Assembly (NCBI GenBank): GCA_947166385.1
Contig: CAMVEB010000011.1
Coordinates: forward strand, 1 to 64,000
Length of the DNA stretch: 64,000 nt
Source: an uncultured Clostridia bacterium
Lineage (GTDB): Bacteria; Bacillota; Clostridia; Christensenellales; Aristaeellaceae
Direction of reading: 5' to 3'
The translations under genes and the position numbers were made by a program. Position 1 is the stretch's first letter; every line of letters begins with the position of its first letter. Below are positions 18,026 to 27,946 of this stretch, piece by piece. The notes beneath the pieces are model-generated. The model did not search any database and was not told the origin of the DNA. It worked only from the letters and a program-made list of their open reading frames with translations.

Positions 18026-19696
18026 ATGGTTTTTACCCGGCGCGACGTGACGGACCAGACGCCGTTTTCCTGCTGTGAGCCCTGGCTTTCCGTCCTCCTG
18101 CGGCAGCGCGGCATCGTTTCTGAGGAGCAGGCCAGGCGTTTCCTCACCCCGTCGCTGCAGGATCTGCATGATCCCTTTCTCCTCCCCGGCATGCGGAAAA
18201 CCGTTTCCCTGCTGCGGGAAGCGATCCGCCGCGGGGACCGGATCCTGGTCTGGGGGGATTATGACGCAGACGGCATCTGCGCCTCTTCCATTCTCCGGGA
18301 AGCGCTGGAGGAAGAAGGCGCAGACGTGGAGGTTCACCTCCCGTCCCGCCATGAGGAAGGCTACGGCCTGAACACGGAAGGCATCCGCCGCAAAGCGGAA
18401 ACCTGCCGCCTGCTGATCACCGTGGACTGCGGCATCTCAAACCGGGAGGAGGTCGCCCTCGCGAAATCCCTGGGGATGACCGTCATCGTGACCGATCACC
18501 ACACCCTCCCGCCGCAGCTCCCGGAAGCTGATGCCGTCATGGATCCCCTGCTGGGCGATTATCCCTGCCCCTTCCTGTGCGGTGCCGGCGTCGCGCTGAA
18601 AATCTGCCAGGCACTGCAGGGCCTTCCCGGCGTGGAAAAGCGTCTGGATCTGGCGGCCATCGCCACGGTGGCGGATGTTGTTCCCCTGCTGGATGAAAAC
18701 CGTGTCCTGGTCCGGGAAGGACTCTCCCGGATCGAAAGGACCGACCGCCCTGGCCTGCGCGCGCTGCTGAAGACCGCCGCCGTTTCCCCGCCTCTGCGCG
18801 CAGATCACCTGGCCTTCCGCCTCGGACCGCGCCTAAACGCCGCCGGCAGACTGGAGGACGCTTCCCTGGCCGCTGAGCTTCTGCTGACGCGGGACGCTGC
18901 CCGCGGGGAAGCCCTGGCCCGCCGTCTGGAGGATCTCAACGCCCGCCGCCAGTCCATGGAACGGGAGATGACCGCCTCCGCCGTCTCTCAGGCAGAATCA
19001 TCCGATGACTTCGCATCCTCCCGTTCCCTGGTCGTTTGCGGGGAAGGCTGGAACGCAGGACTCATCGGGCTGACTGCCGGGAGGCTCTGCGAAAAGTATT
19101 ACCGCCCCACCGTCGTTCTCTCCCTGCAGGGAGAAACCGCGGTCGGCTCCTGCCGGTCCATTCCCGGGATCCATATTTTTGATATGCTGCAGCGCTGCGA
19201 AGACCTGCTTGTCCGCTACGGCGGCCACGCGCAGGCCGCCGGCCTCACCGTCCGCGCCGACCGGATCGGAGATTTCCGTGCCCGGCTGGACCGGGTGATC
19301 CGGGATTCCTGTCCGGAGGAAGTCTTCCTCCGCCGACTGGAATATGATCTGGAGGTTCCCTTCCGCCAGTGGACAGCGGAATCCCTTGCTGAACTGGCCC
19401 GGCTGGAACCCACCGGCTGCGGCAATCCGCCCCCGGTCTTCCTGCTCTCCGGTCTCTCCGTCCAGAGCATGCGCCGTGTCGGCCGGGATTTATCCCACCT
19501 GCAGCTGGGCCTGCTGGATGAGAGCAATACCCTCCTGAAGGGCATTGCCTTCTCTCAGGGAGAGATCGCGGACCGCGGGTGGTCCGATGTCGATATCCTG
19601 TATCAGCCGATCCTCAATGAGTTCCGCGGCCGCGTCTCCGTCGAGGCGCAGATTTCCGCGATCAAGGAGGCTTCCCATGGCTTTCACATCCTATGA
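18026..19696 (+). CDS. recJ: Single-stranded-DNA-specific exonuclease RecJ
   Basis: 556 aa, slightly shorter than E. coli RecJ. The DHH phosphoesterase motifs are visible: DYDADG (78-83), VDCG (133-136) and DHH (157-159); the DHHA1 motif follows as GGHAQAAG. It degrades single-stranded DNA 5' to 3' in recombination and repair. AAGGAGG precedes the ATG. Its end overlaps the rel start by 20 nt, so the two are probably coupled. The apt gene often found between recJ and rel in Bacillota is absent. Confidence 0.94.
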   Translation: MVFTRRDVTDQTPFSCCEPWLSVLLRQRGIVSEEQARRFLTPSLQDLHDPFLLPGMRKTVSLLREAIRRGDRILVWGDYDADGICASSILREALEEEGADVEVHLPSRHEEGYGLNTEGIRRKAETCRLLITVDCGISNREEVALAKSLGMTVIVTDHHTLPPQLPEADAVMDPLLGDYPCPFLCGAGVALKICQALQGLPGVEKRLDLAAIATVADVVPLLDENRVLVREGLSRIERTDRPGLRALLKTAAVSPPLRADHLAFRLGPRLNAAGRLEDASLAAELLLTRDAARGEALARRLEDLNARRQSMEREMTASAVSQAESSDDFASSRSLVVCGEGWNAGLIGLTAGRLCEKYYRPTVVLSLQGETAVGSCRSIPGIHIFDMLQRCEDLLVRYGGHAQAAGLTVRADRIGDFRARLDRVIRDSCPEEVFLRRLEYDLEVPFRQWTAESLAELARLEPTGCGNPPPVFLLSGLSVQSMRRVGRDLSHLQLGLLDESNTLLKGIAFSQGEIADRGWSDVDILYQPILNEFRGRVSVEAQISAIKEASHGFHIL

Positions 19697-21881
19697 AGCG
19701 ATGCCCCTGGACCAGATGCTGAACCGCGTCCAGAAGTATCATCCCGGCGACGGCTACAAGCTGGTGGAGCGCGCATGGGGCTTTGCGGAAAACGCCCATC
19801 ACGGCCAGGTCCGCAAGTCCGGCGAGCCCTATTTTACCCATCCCTGCCTGGTCGCCTCCATCCTGACCGATCTGATGATTGATCCGCCGACGATTGCCGC
19901 GGGTCTTCTGCACGATACCGTGGAGGACTGCGAGGGCATCACCGTTGAAACCATCCGCCAGGAATTCGGCGCGGAGGTCGCGGACCTGGTGGACGGCGTC
20001 ACCAAGCTGAACAAGCTGGACTTTGCCAACCGGGAGGAGGCCCAGGCAGAATCCCTCCGGAAGATGATCCTGGCCATGAGCCGGGATATCCGCGTCGTGC
20101 TGATCAAACTAGCGGACCGGCTCCACAATATGCGCACCCTGCGCTACCAGCCGGAAGACCGGCGTATCGCCATCGCCCGGGAGACGCTGGATATCTACGC
20201 GCCGCTGGCTCACCGTCTCGGCGTTTACGCCCTGAAGCAGGAGCTGGAGGATCTCTCCCTCAAGTATCTTGATCCGGACGGGTATAACCAGATCGTCCAT
20301 CTCGTCGGCATGAAGCGGGCGGAGCGGGAGGAAAGCATCCGCCTCGTGATCGACGAGCTGTCCGAGCGCCTTGACCAACAGCATATCCATTACGATATCG
20401 ACGGCCGGTCCAAGCATTTCTATTCGATTTACCGGAAGATGATCCTGCAGCAGAAATCCTTCGACCAGATCTACGACCTGATCGCGATCCGCGTCATCGT
20501 GGATACCATTCCGGACTGCTACACGGTTCTGGGAATCGTCCACACGCTGTGGAACCAGGTGCCCGGCCGTTTCAAGGATTATATCTCCGTTCCCAAGGCC
20601 AACATGTACCAGTCCCTGCATACGACTGTGGTCGGCGGACGCAAGATTCCCTTCCCCTTCGAGGTCCAGATCCGGACCTGGGACATGCACCGCGTGGCAG
20701 AGTACGGCATCGCCGCTCACTGGCGGTATAAGGAAGGCGCATCCCAGGAAGACAACCTGGATCATAAGCTGTTCTGGGTTCGTCAGATGCTGGACTGGCA
20801 GACGGAGACCCGGGACTCCAGGGAGTTCCTGGATACCCTGAAAACCGATCTCTTCTCGGAGGAAGTGTTTCTCTTCACCCCCAAGGGGGATGTGATCTCC
20901 ATGCCCAAGGGCGCCACGCCCCTGGACTTTGCCTACCGGATCCATTCCGCTGTCGGCAATCAGTGTGTCGGCGCCAGGGTCAACGGAAAAATCGTCCCCC
21001 TGGATACCACACTGAACACCGGCGACCGGGTGGAAATCATCACCTCCGCCTCCTCGAAGGGGCCGGGAACCGACTGGCTGCGCATCTGCAAGACACCCCA
21101 GGCCAAGGCCAAGATCCGCCAGTTCCTGAAAAAAGCGCTCCGGGAGGAAAACATCGAGCTCGGCCGCTCCATGCTGGAGAAGGAATGCACCCGCCGCGGC
21201 GTCCGCCTGGGCGATATCGCGAAAAGCGAGTATTACGAGCCTCTCCTGCGCAAGTACGGCTTCCTGGATTTCGACGATATCTGCGGATCTGTCGGTTACG
21301 GCGGAATGGCCGCCATGTATGTGGTTTCCCGCCTGCTGGAGGAGCAGAAGGATAAAGAGTCCCCCTCCCAGCCCGTCAAAACCATTTCGGACCTGGTCAC
21401 CACGGAGCAGCAGCTCCGGGAGCGCCGCGCGCATCACGGCATCGTGATGACCGGCAACGAGGACCTGGATATCCCCGTGCGTTTCGCCAAGTGCTGCAGC
21501 CCGGTTCCCGGCGATGAAATCGTCGGCTATATCACCCGGGGCCGCGGCGTCACGATCCACAAGGCGGAATGCGTCAATGCCGCCGCCGGGGAGCAGGAGC
21601 GGAAAATCGCCGTCGAATGGGCCATGACCAGCGAGAGCACCTTCCCGGCCACCGTCACCATCCTGGCCTACGACCGGGTGAACATGCTCGGCGAAATCGC
21701 CACAATCATCGGGGAAAACGGGGTATCCATCCGCGCGGCTTCCATCCAGGCCAGCGACAAAACCCGGATCTCCACGCTGCGCCTGACGCTGGATGTCCAC
21801 TCCCGGGAGGAAATGGACCGCGTCATCAACGCCCTCCGCAACAAATCCGACATCCTCGATGTCTACCGCACGACCACCTGA
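19677..21881 (+). CDS. rel: Bifunctional (p)ppGpp synthetase/hydrolase
   Basis: 734 aa from the ATG at 19677, which has AAGGAGG six nt upstream. Domains in order: HD hydrolase (HDTVED, HD at 79-80), synthetase (with YDLIAIRV and the GRFKDYISVPKANMYQSLHT substrate loop), TGS (VFLFTPKGD), a Cys-containing zinc/helical region (CCSPVPGDEI) and a C-terminal ACT/RRM domain. Both catalytic motifs look intact. It controls the stringent response on the ribosome. The recJ-rel-dtd order is the usual one. Confidence 0.96.
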   Translation: MAFTSYEAMPLDQMLNRVQKYHPGDGYKLVERAWGFAENAHHGQVRKSGEPYFTHPCLVASILTDLMIDPPTIAAGLLHDTVEDCEGITVETIRQEFGAEVADLVDGVTKLNKLDFANREEAQAESLRKMILAMSRDIRVVLIKLADRLHNMRTLRYQPEDRRIAIARETLDIYAPLAHRLGVYALKQELEDLSLKYLDPDGYNQIVHLVGMKRAEREESIRLVIDELSERLDQQHIHYDIDGRSKHFYSIYRKMILQQKSFDQIYDLIAIRVIVDTIPDCYTVLGIVHTLWNQVPGRFKDYISVPKANMYQSLHTTVVGGRKIPFPFEVQIRTWDMHRVAEYGIAAHWRYKEGASQEDNLDHKLFWVRQMLDWQTETRDSREFLDTLKTDLFSEEVFLFTPKGDVISMPKGATPLDFAYRIHSAVGNQCVGARVNGKIVPLDTTLNTGDRVEIITSASSKGPGTDWLRICKTPQAKAKIRQFLKKALREENIELGRSMLEKECTRRGVRLGDIAKSEYYEPLLRKYGFLDFDDICGSVGYGGMAAMYVVSRLLEEQKDKESPSQPVKTISDLVTTEQQLRERRAHHGIVMTGNEDLDIPVRFAKCCSPVPGDEIVGYITRGRGVTIHKAECVNAAAGEQERKIAVEWAMTSESTFPATVTILAYDRVNMLGEIATIIGENGVSIRAASIQASDKTRISTLRLTLDVHSREEMDRVINALRNKSDILDVYRTTT

Positions 21882-21956
21882 GATCCCTGTGCCATTTCCG
21901 CCGGCCGAGGCAAACAGGGGGAATCTTCTCTGCCGGTCCATGAAAGGAGCAGTCCT

Positions 21957-22406
21957 ATGCGCTGTGTTGTCCAGCGGGTTACCCTGTCTTCCGTCACCGT
22001 GAACGGGGAAGTTGCCGGCGCCATCGGCCCCGGCCTGATGGTGCTCATCGGCATCTCCGTCGATGACACGGAAACGGATCTGAAATATATGGCGGACAAA
22101 GTGCCGAACCTCCGCATCTTTGATGATGAGAACGGTGTCATGAACCGTTCCGTGCTGGATGTCGGCGGCAGCATCCTGGCCGTCTCCCAGTTCACGCTGT
22201 ACGGCGATGCCCGGGGCGGGCGCCGCCCATCCTATATCCGCGCTGCCCGTCCCGAAGCCGCGAACGCGCTCTATCTTCGGCTGGTGGATGCCTGGCGTTC
22301 CAAAGGGGTGCATGTGGAGACCGGCGTTTTCCGGGCGGAGATGAAGGTCGCTCTGGTCAACGACGGTCCGGTCACCATCCTGCTCGACAGCGAAAAGGCT
22401 TTCTGA
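21957..22406 (+). CDS. dtd: D-aminoacyl-tRNA deacylase
   Basis: 149 aa, full length. The two catalytic signatures, SQFTLYGD and the NDGPVT variant of the Gly-cisPro motif, are visible. It hydrolyses D-amino acids and glycine from mischarged tRNAs. It follows rel by 75 nt and the MBL gene follows after 14 nt. Confidence 0.96.
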   Translation: MRCVVQRVTLSSVTVNGEVAGAIGPGLMVLIGISVDDTETDLKYMADKVPNLRIFDDENGVMNRSVLDVGGSILAVSQFTLYGDARGGRRPSYIRAARPEAANALYLRLVDAWRSKGVHVETGVFRAEMKVALVNDGPVTILLDSEKAF

Positions 22407-22420
22407 AAGGAGCAACCACG

Positions 22421-22987
22421 ATGCAGATCCGGGAAATCACCGTCGGCTTCGTCTCCACCTGCTGCTATCTTCTCTCTCAGGAAAACGCCTCCGAATGCAT
22501 CGTCATTGATCCGGGCGCTTCCCCGGACCGGATCCGGAAAGCGGCGGACGGGAAGCGTATTTCCGCGATCCTGCTGACCCACGGGCATTTTGACCATATC
22601 GGGGCTGTGTCCTCCCTGGCGGAAGGCGGCGTTCCCATCCTGATTCATGCCCTTGACGCGCCGATGCTGACGGATCCATCGCTCAACGCCTCGCTGTCCC
22701 TGCTAAACAGGCCGGTGTCTGTCTCTCCGGCAACGGATCTGCTGCGTGACGGAGACCGCCGGACGCTGGCCGGTCTGTCCGTGGAGGTCCTGCACACTCC
22801 CGGTCATACCCCGGGCAGCGTCTGCTACCTGATCGAAAACGAGCTTTTCACCGGGGATACCCTTTTCGAACACGGCTGGGGCCGGACAGATCTTCCGGGC
22901 GGCAGCGAAACAGACCTGTATGCTTCCCTCCGGCGCGTGATGCCACTGGCCCGCACCATGCCCTTCCATCCCGGCCACAATACATGA
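22421..22987 (+). CDS. MBL-fold metallo-hydrolase
   Basis: 188 aa. The metal-binding motif is THGHFDH (53-59), with further ligands in HTPGHTPGS, the Asp in FTGDTLF and a C-terminal HPGH. It resembles the small glyoxalase II-like proteins (YqgX-type) found beside rel-dtd in Bacillota. The thioester or other substrate cannot be told. Confidence 0.9.
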   Translation: MQIREITVGFVSTCCYLLSQENASECIVIDPGASPDRIRKAADGKRISAILLTHGHFDHIGAVSSLAEGGVPILIHALDAPMLTDPSLNASLSLLNRPVSVSPATDLLRDGDRRTLAGLSVEVLHTPGHTPGSVCYLIENELFTGDTLFEHGWGRTDLPGGSETDLYASLRRVMPLARTMPFHPGHNT

Positions 22988-22999
22988 CGGAGGCAGCCC

Positions 23000-24460
23000 A
23001 TGACAAAACCGGATCCCGCTGAACTGAACGCCGCTCTGCAGACCATCCATCCGGAGCTGCTGGCCATGACCCGGCTTTTCGGCCTGCCGGATGAATACTG
23101 GAATCCACCCGCCCGCTATGTCATGCGGGCGGAAACGCTATCCGACGCCTATCAGATCACCTTTTCCTCTGACCACCTGGCAGCAGGACGCCAGATCCCG
23201 ATCCCATGCGAAGAGGATCCCCGCCTGCAGTCGCTTCATCGCCGCCGCGCCGTGCGCCGTCTCTGCAAGCAGACGCTGTATGATCTCTGCCGTCAGATCA
23301 CCGACATCCATCCGCCCTGGGGCAGCCTGACCGGCGTGCGCCCGACCCACCTGATGCTGGAGGCCCTGGCGGAAGGCCTTTCCCCGGAAGAAAGCGTCTC
23401 CCGGCTGGTCCGGGATTACGATGTTCTGCCGCCGAAGGCAGAGCTCCTGGCCGAGATCGCCGCGATTCAGCGACAGCTGCCTGCCCCCGGCGATTCCTTC
23501 ATGGATGTTTATATCGGCATTCCCTTCTGCACGACCCGCTGCGCCTACTGTTCCTTCTCCTCCGGTGAAATCGGGGACGGACATCTGGTGACGCCGTATA
23601 TGGATGCCCTGGAACGCGAAATCCGCGCGTGCGCACCGATCATCCGGCAAACCGGTCGCAGCCTTCGCGCGCTGTATGTCGGCGGCGGCACGCCCACCGC
23701 GCTGCCGCTAGCGGATTTCCGGCGACTGCTTACCCTGATCCGGGAATTCTTCCCCTCCGCCCGCGAATATACCGTGGAAGCCGGTCGGCCGGATACGCTG
23801 TCCCGGGAAAAACTCCGGGCGATCCGGGAAGCGGGGATCTCCCGCATCTCCATCAATCCCCAGACCATGAACGACCGCACGCTCCGGGTGATCGGCCGGG
23901 CACATACCGCGGAGCAGGTGCAGGAGGCCTATGCCCTGGCCCGGGAAGAACAGATTCCGCATATCAACATGGATGTCATCGCCGGCCTGCCCGGAGAGAA
24001 TGAAGACGACTTCCGCCGCACGATGGCGGAAGCCGTCCGCCTGCATCCGGAAAGCCTCACGGTTCATACCCTGGCCCTGAAGCGTTCCTCCCGCATGAGT
24101 CTGGAGAACGCCCCGCTGCCAGACGGCGATATGACCGCAAGAATGGTCATGGACGGCCTGCAGACCGCCCGTAAGCTCGGAATGTCTCCGTATTATCTTT
24201 ATCGCCAGAAATATATGGCCGGCAATCTGGAGAATACCGGCTATGCCCTGCCGGGCCATGCCTGTCTTTATAACGTGGACATGATGGAGGAAACCTCCCA
24301 CATCCTGGCTCTCGGCGCCGGCGGGATCTCCAAACGCATCTGGCCCGAGGAGGGGCATATCACCCGCGCCCCCAATGTCAGCAATATCGGGGATTATATC
24401 GCCCGTGTGGAAGAAATGATCCGGCGGAAAGAGGAGCTGTTTGAAACCGCAGGATCCTGA
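23000..24460 (+). CDS. hemZ: HemZ-like radical SAM protein (coproporphyrinogen dehydrogenase-like)
   Basis: 486 aa. The iron-sulfur ligands are C177, C181 and C184 in PFCTTRCAYCSF, followed by VGGGTPTAL and the TVEAGRPDT segment; a 165-residue N-terminal domain matches the layout of Bacillus HemZ. The family is annotated as oxygen-independent coproporphyrinogen III oxidase-like, although the reaction of HemZ itself is not firmly established. It is the last gene of the plus-strand recJ-rel-dtd-MBL unit. Confidence 0.88.
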   Translation: MTKPDPAELNAALQTIHPELLAMTRLFGLPDEYWNPPARYVMRAETLSDAYQITFSSDHLAAGRQIPIPCEEDPRLQSLHRRRAVRRLCKQTLYDLCRQITDIHPPWGSLTGVRPTHLMLEALAEGLSPEESVSRLVRDYDVLPPKAELLAEIAAIQRQLPAPGDSFMDVYIGIPFCTTRCAYCSFSSGEIGDGHLVTPYMDALEREIRACAPIIRQTGRSLRALYVGGGTPTALPLADFRRLLTLIREFFPSAREYTVEAGRPDTLSREKLRAIREAGISRISINPQTMNDRTLRVIGRAHTAEQVQEAYALAREEQIPHINMDVIAGLPGENEDDFRRTMAEAVRLHPESLTVHTLALKRSSRMSLENAPLPDGDMTARMVMDGLQTARKLGMSPYYLYRQKYMAGNLENTGYALPGHACLYNVDMMEETSHILALGAGGISKRIWPEEGHITRAPNVSNIGDYIARVEEMIRRKEELFETAGS

Positions 24461-24498
24461 CCCGCTCGCGTTTCCCGCCGGCCGCAGCAAAACATCAC

Positions 24499-26127
24499 TT
24501 AGCAGCCGTCATACCGGATGCACACCATCGTCAGATCGTCAAACTGCGGCGCATCGCCCACGAACCGATCCACATCCTCCCGGACCTTCTCCAGCACCTC
24601 CCGGGGCTTCAGATCCCGGTTTCTGCTTTTGAGCGCGTTCAGGACTTCGATCAGCCGCCCTGTGCCGTACATTTCCTTCGCGGCGTTCGTGGCCTCCGGC
24701 ACTCCGTCGGTATACAGGAACAACTCCTGGCCTTTTTCCAGCGTCAGTTCGTATTCCCTGTAGGTGATTCCTTCCATCCCGCCGACCACAAACCCGTGCT
24801 TCTCCTGCACCAGACTGAACAATCCGTCCCCGCCGGTCACCAGCGGATATTCATGCCCGGCGTTGGAAGCCGTTATCCGCCCTGTCCGCAGGTCCAGAAT
24901 CCCCAGCCATACCGTCACGAACATTTCCTCACGGTTGTTCTGGCAGACGCGGTTGTTCGTCATCTCCAGAATCTCCCGGGGGCTCGCGCCGGTCAGTGCG
25001 ATGTTCTGGATCATGATCTTCGTCGCCATCATGAACAGCGCCGCGGGCACGCCTTTTCCGCTCACGTCCGCGATCACGATTGCCAGATGATCCTTGTCCA
25101 CCAGGAAGAAATCATAGAAGTCCCCGCCCACCTCTTTCGCGGGGGTCATGGAGGCATAGATATCAAACTCATGCCGGTCCGGGAAAGCCGGGAAAATATT
25201 CGGCAGCATGTCCGCCTGGATGCGTGTCGCCAGCGACAGCTCCGTGCTGATGCGTTCCTTCTCCGCCGTGGCTGCCGTCAGTTCCTTCATGTAGCGGGCT
25301 ACCTGCTCTTCCATCTGGTCCACGGAGGACGCAAGCTCCCCGATCTCATCCCTGTTCCGGACCGCTTCCCGCAGCTTCCGCTGCGCGGGTTTTCCTTCCT
25401 TCGCGAATCGGCCCGCTTCCGCCGTGATGGTCTGCAACGGTTTGAGCAGCACCCGGCGCAGGTAGAAATGCTGGCCGATAATGATGGCTATCATCAGCGC
25501 CGTCAGCACCTGAAACACTCCGCTTAAAAACCGGTTCCGCACCGCGGTCAGGTTCTCCATCTGCCGCTGGACGCACAGAATCGCCTGCGTCTTTCCATCG
25601 CTTCCCTTCAGAGGCACCATCGCGGTAATATGGGCGTCCGTTTCGATCCGCCCCCGGTCCCGGATCACGATCTCCGCATCCGACACCCCGTCGTACAACC
25701 GGCGGTATTTTGTTCTGTAGTCATCGTTGGTTGTCTCCCGGTAGTAGCCGAAGTCGTACTTCGTGTAGGTGCTTCCATGGTTGATCGTGGAAAACAGGAA
25801 AGTGATATGGCCGTAGTCCGTCAGATCCGGCCGAATCACATAAATGAATGTCACGCCGGCTATGTTGCACAGGCTGTCCATCCGGCTCCATGCCTGCTGG
25901 TACTCCTCCCCTGTACCGCCGCTCTCCGCATAAGCGTCCAGCCGGTCGGCGTCAATCTCCGCCGCGGCGGTATTCGCAATTTCGATCGCGCCTTTTTCGT
26001 AGATCTCCATCATCCCGTTCGTGAACGCGCCGTAGCCCACCGTGGCAACCACCAGCGCCAGTACAACCAGCGGAATGATGATACCTATGATACTTTTGAA
26101 CACCACGCGCTGTGTCATTTTTCGCAT
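24499..26127 (-). CDS. SpoIIE-type PP2C phosphatase with sensor and HAMP domains
   Basis: About 542 aa. A first membrane helix (about 15-38), an extracytoplasmic sensor region, a second helix near 205-225, a HAMP segment, a short coiled coil and a C-terminal PP2C/SpoIIE domain (ARIQADMLPNIFP, GGDFYDFF, IADVSGKGVPAALFM, LFLYTDGVPEA). Such proteins dephosphorylate anti-sigma-factor antagonists. No partner kinase or STAS protein is nearby. The second ATG was chosen because AAGGAGG sits only one base from the first (26136). It lies 10-20 nt after the ABC permease. Confidence 0.88.
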   Translation of the reverse strand: MRKMTQRVVFKSIIGIIIPLVVLALVVATVGYGAFTNGMMEIYEKGAIEIANTAAAEIDADRLDAYAESGGTGEEYQQAWSRMDSLCNIAGVTFIYVIRPDLTDYGHITFLFSTINHGSTYTKYDFGYYRETTNDDYRTKYRRLYDGVSDAEIVIRDRGRIETDAHITAMVPLKGSDGKTQAILCVQRQMENLTAVRNRFLSGVFQVLTALMIAIIIGQHFYLRRVLLKPLQTITAEAGRFAKEGKPAQRKLREAVRNRDEIGELASSVDQMEEQVARYMKELTAATAEKERISTELSLATRIQADMLPNIFPAFPDRHEFDIYASMTPAKEVGGDFYDFFLVDKDHLAIVIADVSGKGVPAALFMMATKIMIQNIALTGASPREILEMTNNRVCQNNREEMFVTVWLGILDLRTGRITASNAGHEYPLVTGGDGLFSLVQEKHGFVVGGMEGITYREYELTLEKGQELFLYTDGVPEATNAAKEMYGTGRLIEVLNALKSRNRDLKPREVLEKVREDVDRFVGDAPQFDDLTMVCIRYDGC

Positions 26128-26145
26128 CCGGAACATTCCTCCTTA

Positions 26146-26796
26146 TCAGAGAGAGAGATCAGCCGTTTCAAAGCGCTTGGTGCTCCTCAGCATCACGCTG
26201 TAGGTGCCGCCGGCCCAGAGGGCCAGCCCGCCCAGCGTAAACAGGGCTTTTTCACTCATATGGGCCGGATCCGGCGTATCCAGTACATACTGCACAAAAG
26301 GAACCGCGTACGTGGCGACCACTTCGCCGGCAACCCACAGGAACACGGCGATGGATCCCGCCGCGAAGGCCTTTCCGGGCTTGTTGATATCCCGGTAATA
26401 GATCGGGAAAAAAATCAGATTGAACAGGGTGAAAATCAGGAACCCTTCGCCGATCAGAGCAAGACCGGCGTCCAGCCCGGCGGGGTTGGGCATCGTCCCG
26501 ATCGCATACTTGATCACAGTGAACAGACCCATCAGGAGCAGCTGAACCAGCTCCAGCAGCGCGCAGAAAAGGATCCGCCCCGCCACTGCGTCCCGCCGGG
26601 AAACCGGCAGGGTCAGCGTATAAGCTGCATCATGATTCTCGCGGGCAGACAGGCAGATGAAGTAGATTCCCAGTGCCATGTAGAAGCAGCTGACGCCGTA
26701 GGGATATCCCGGAATCAGGACCATCGCGGAAAGCAGCAGCATCACATACGCCGCCGGATGCATACAGAGCGTGAATTCCTTCCTCAGCAGTTTCAT
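26146..26796 (-). CDS. ABC-2-type transporter permease
   Basis: 216 aa with about six hydrophobic segments. It starts MKLLRKEFTLCMHP, a common N-terminus in ABC-2 permeases of Bacillota, and carries the AAYTLTLPVSRRDAVAGR cytoplasmic loop. Its ATG overlaps the ATPase stop (ATGA), so it pairs with that gene as an exporter. The substrate is unknown. Confidence 0.85.
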   Translation of the reverse strand: MKLLRKEFTLCMHPAAYVMLLLSAMVLIPGYPYGVSCFYMALGIYFICLSARENHDAAYTLTLPVSRRDAVAGRILFCALLELVQLLLMGLFTVIKYAIGTMPNPAGLDAGLALIGEGFLIFTLFNLIFFPIYYRDINKPGKAFAAGSIAVFLWVAGEVVATYAVPFVQYVLDTPDPAHMSEKALFTLGGLALWAGGTYSVMLRSTKRFETADLSL

Positions 26797-27638
26797 GCTT
26801 CCGCCTCCTTTTCCAGATGCACCATGATTTCATCCAGCGTCGCTTCCCGGGTTTTCTCCGCGGGATATGCGTCCCGCAAAACCAGCACAGTGGAACCATC
26901 CCGCGTTCTGCTGATGCCGTGGGAGGCCTCCTGCAGCTCCTGGGGAACCGTTCCGACAACCTCCGCGATGCGGTATCCGTCCCGGAAGTCATCCAGCGCT
27001 TCGTCTGCCATCAGGCTCCCCTGCTGAATGAACAGGATCCTGTCCGCGCATTTCTCCAGGTCAGAGGTAATGTGTGTAGAGAAGAGAATGGTCTTTCCTT
27101 CATCCTTCAGGCGCAGAAATATCTCGACCAGTTCTTCCCGGCTGATGGGATCCAGCCCGCTGGTCGGCTCGTCGAGCATGAACAGCTCCGCATTGTGGCT
27201 CAGCGCCAGTGCCAGCGCGTACTTAATCTTCATCCCGTTGGAGAGCTCCGCGGGCGTCTTGTCCTCCGAGAGATGGAACGCCTGCATATACTGCCGGTAA
27301 ACCGCATCGTCCCACGCCGGATAGAAGCTCTTTGTCACCGCAGTAATCGTCTGCAGCTTCTTCCGCGTGTAGTAGGTCATCCCCGCGGAGACAAACCCGA
27401 TTTTTTCCCGGATCTTCCGGGGGTCCTCTTCAAAGGGGACACCGCGGAAAAGGACTTCCCCGCTGTCCGGCCGGACAAAGGAGAGGATGGAATTGATTGT
27501 CGTGGTTTTGCCTGCGCCGTTGCGGCCGATGAACCCGGTGATCATTCCCTCCCGCAGATCAAATGTTATCTCTTTCAGTGTAAACTCCGGATATGTTTTT
27601 GTCAGTCCCCGGACCGACAGCAGCCCCATTGTTGCCAT
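26793..27638 (-). CDS. ABC transporter ATP-binding protein
   Basis: 281 aa. Walker A is GRNGAGKTTT, the signature appears as ELSNGMKIKYALAL (an S-N-G-M variant of LSGGQ, common in this subfamily), and Walker B is LFMLDEPTSGLDP. The C-terminal part is the accessory domain of YtrB/BcrA-like exporters. It is the first gene of the ATPase-permease-phosphatase unit and has its own promoter. The GntR regulator often found upstream of such pairs is missing. Confidence 0.93.
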   Translation of the reverse strand: MATMGLLSVRGLTKTYPEFTLKEITFDLREGMITGFIGRNGAGKTTTINSILSFVRPDSGEVLFRGVPFEEDPRKIREKIGFVSAGMTYYTRKKLQTITAVTKSFYPAWDDAVYRQYMQAFHLSEDKTPAELSNGMKIKYALALALSHNAELFMLDEPTSGLDPISREELVEIFLRLKDEGKTILFSTHITSDLEKCADRILFIQQGSLMADEALDDFRDGYRIAEVVGTVPQELQEASHGISRTRDGSTVLVLRDAYPAEKTREATLDEIMVHLEKEAEA

Positions 27639-27664
27639 GCATCTTTCTCCCCTTTCGGTGATAC

Positions 27665-27693
27665 AGTATACGGAAAAAACGCTCCCGCCGCAA
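27665..27693 (-). promoter_or_regulatory. Promoter of the ABC transporter unit
   Basis: Minus-strand TTGCGG, 17-bp spacer, TATACT, 27 nt before the start codon. Confidence 0.7.
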
Positions 27694-27946
27694 GAGCCAG
27701 AAACAGATGATTACCCCGGGCTATCCCGCCGTCTTCGGCAAATTACGTTTTCCCGGCGCGGACTGCTCCGGATGCGGAAATCATACGCCCGGGGGATCAT
27801 GAACTGTCCGTGACAGCAGGATTATCCCCCTCCTGTGTCGAAGCAGTAAACGGATATATTTACGCACACGATCATCATGAAGAAGGTACGCAGCAGCCAT
27901 TCTGGCTGAAATCCCGGCTTTCCTGCCGAGAAACGGAGTCTTTTTG
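27694..27946. other. Intergenic region between divergent genes
   Basis: About 250 nt without a supported gene. It should contain the promoter of the EAL gene, but the best candidate -10 (TATATT at 27855) has no good -35. I see no convincing riboswitch or terminator. Confidence 0.4.

Noticed and set aside
20109-22415. A 768-codon open frame on the minus strand across rel and dtd
   Set aside because: Antisense to well-supported genes, low-complexity His/Gly/Asp-rich translation, no ribosome binding site.
27694-27946. Possible riboswitch upstream of the GGDEF/EAL gene
   Set aside because: Looked for c-di-GMP-I and other common aptamer cores; none of the conserved segments is present.
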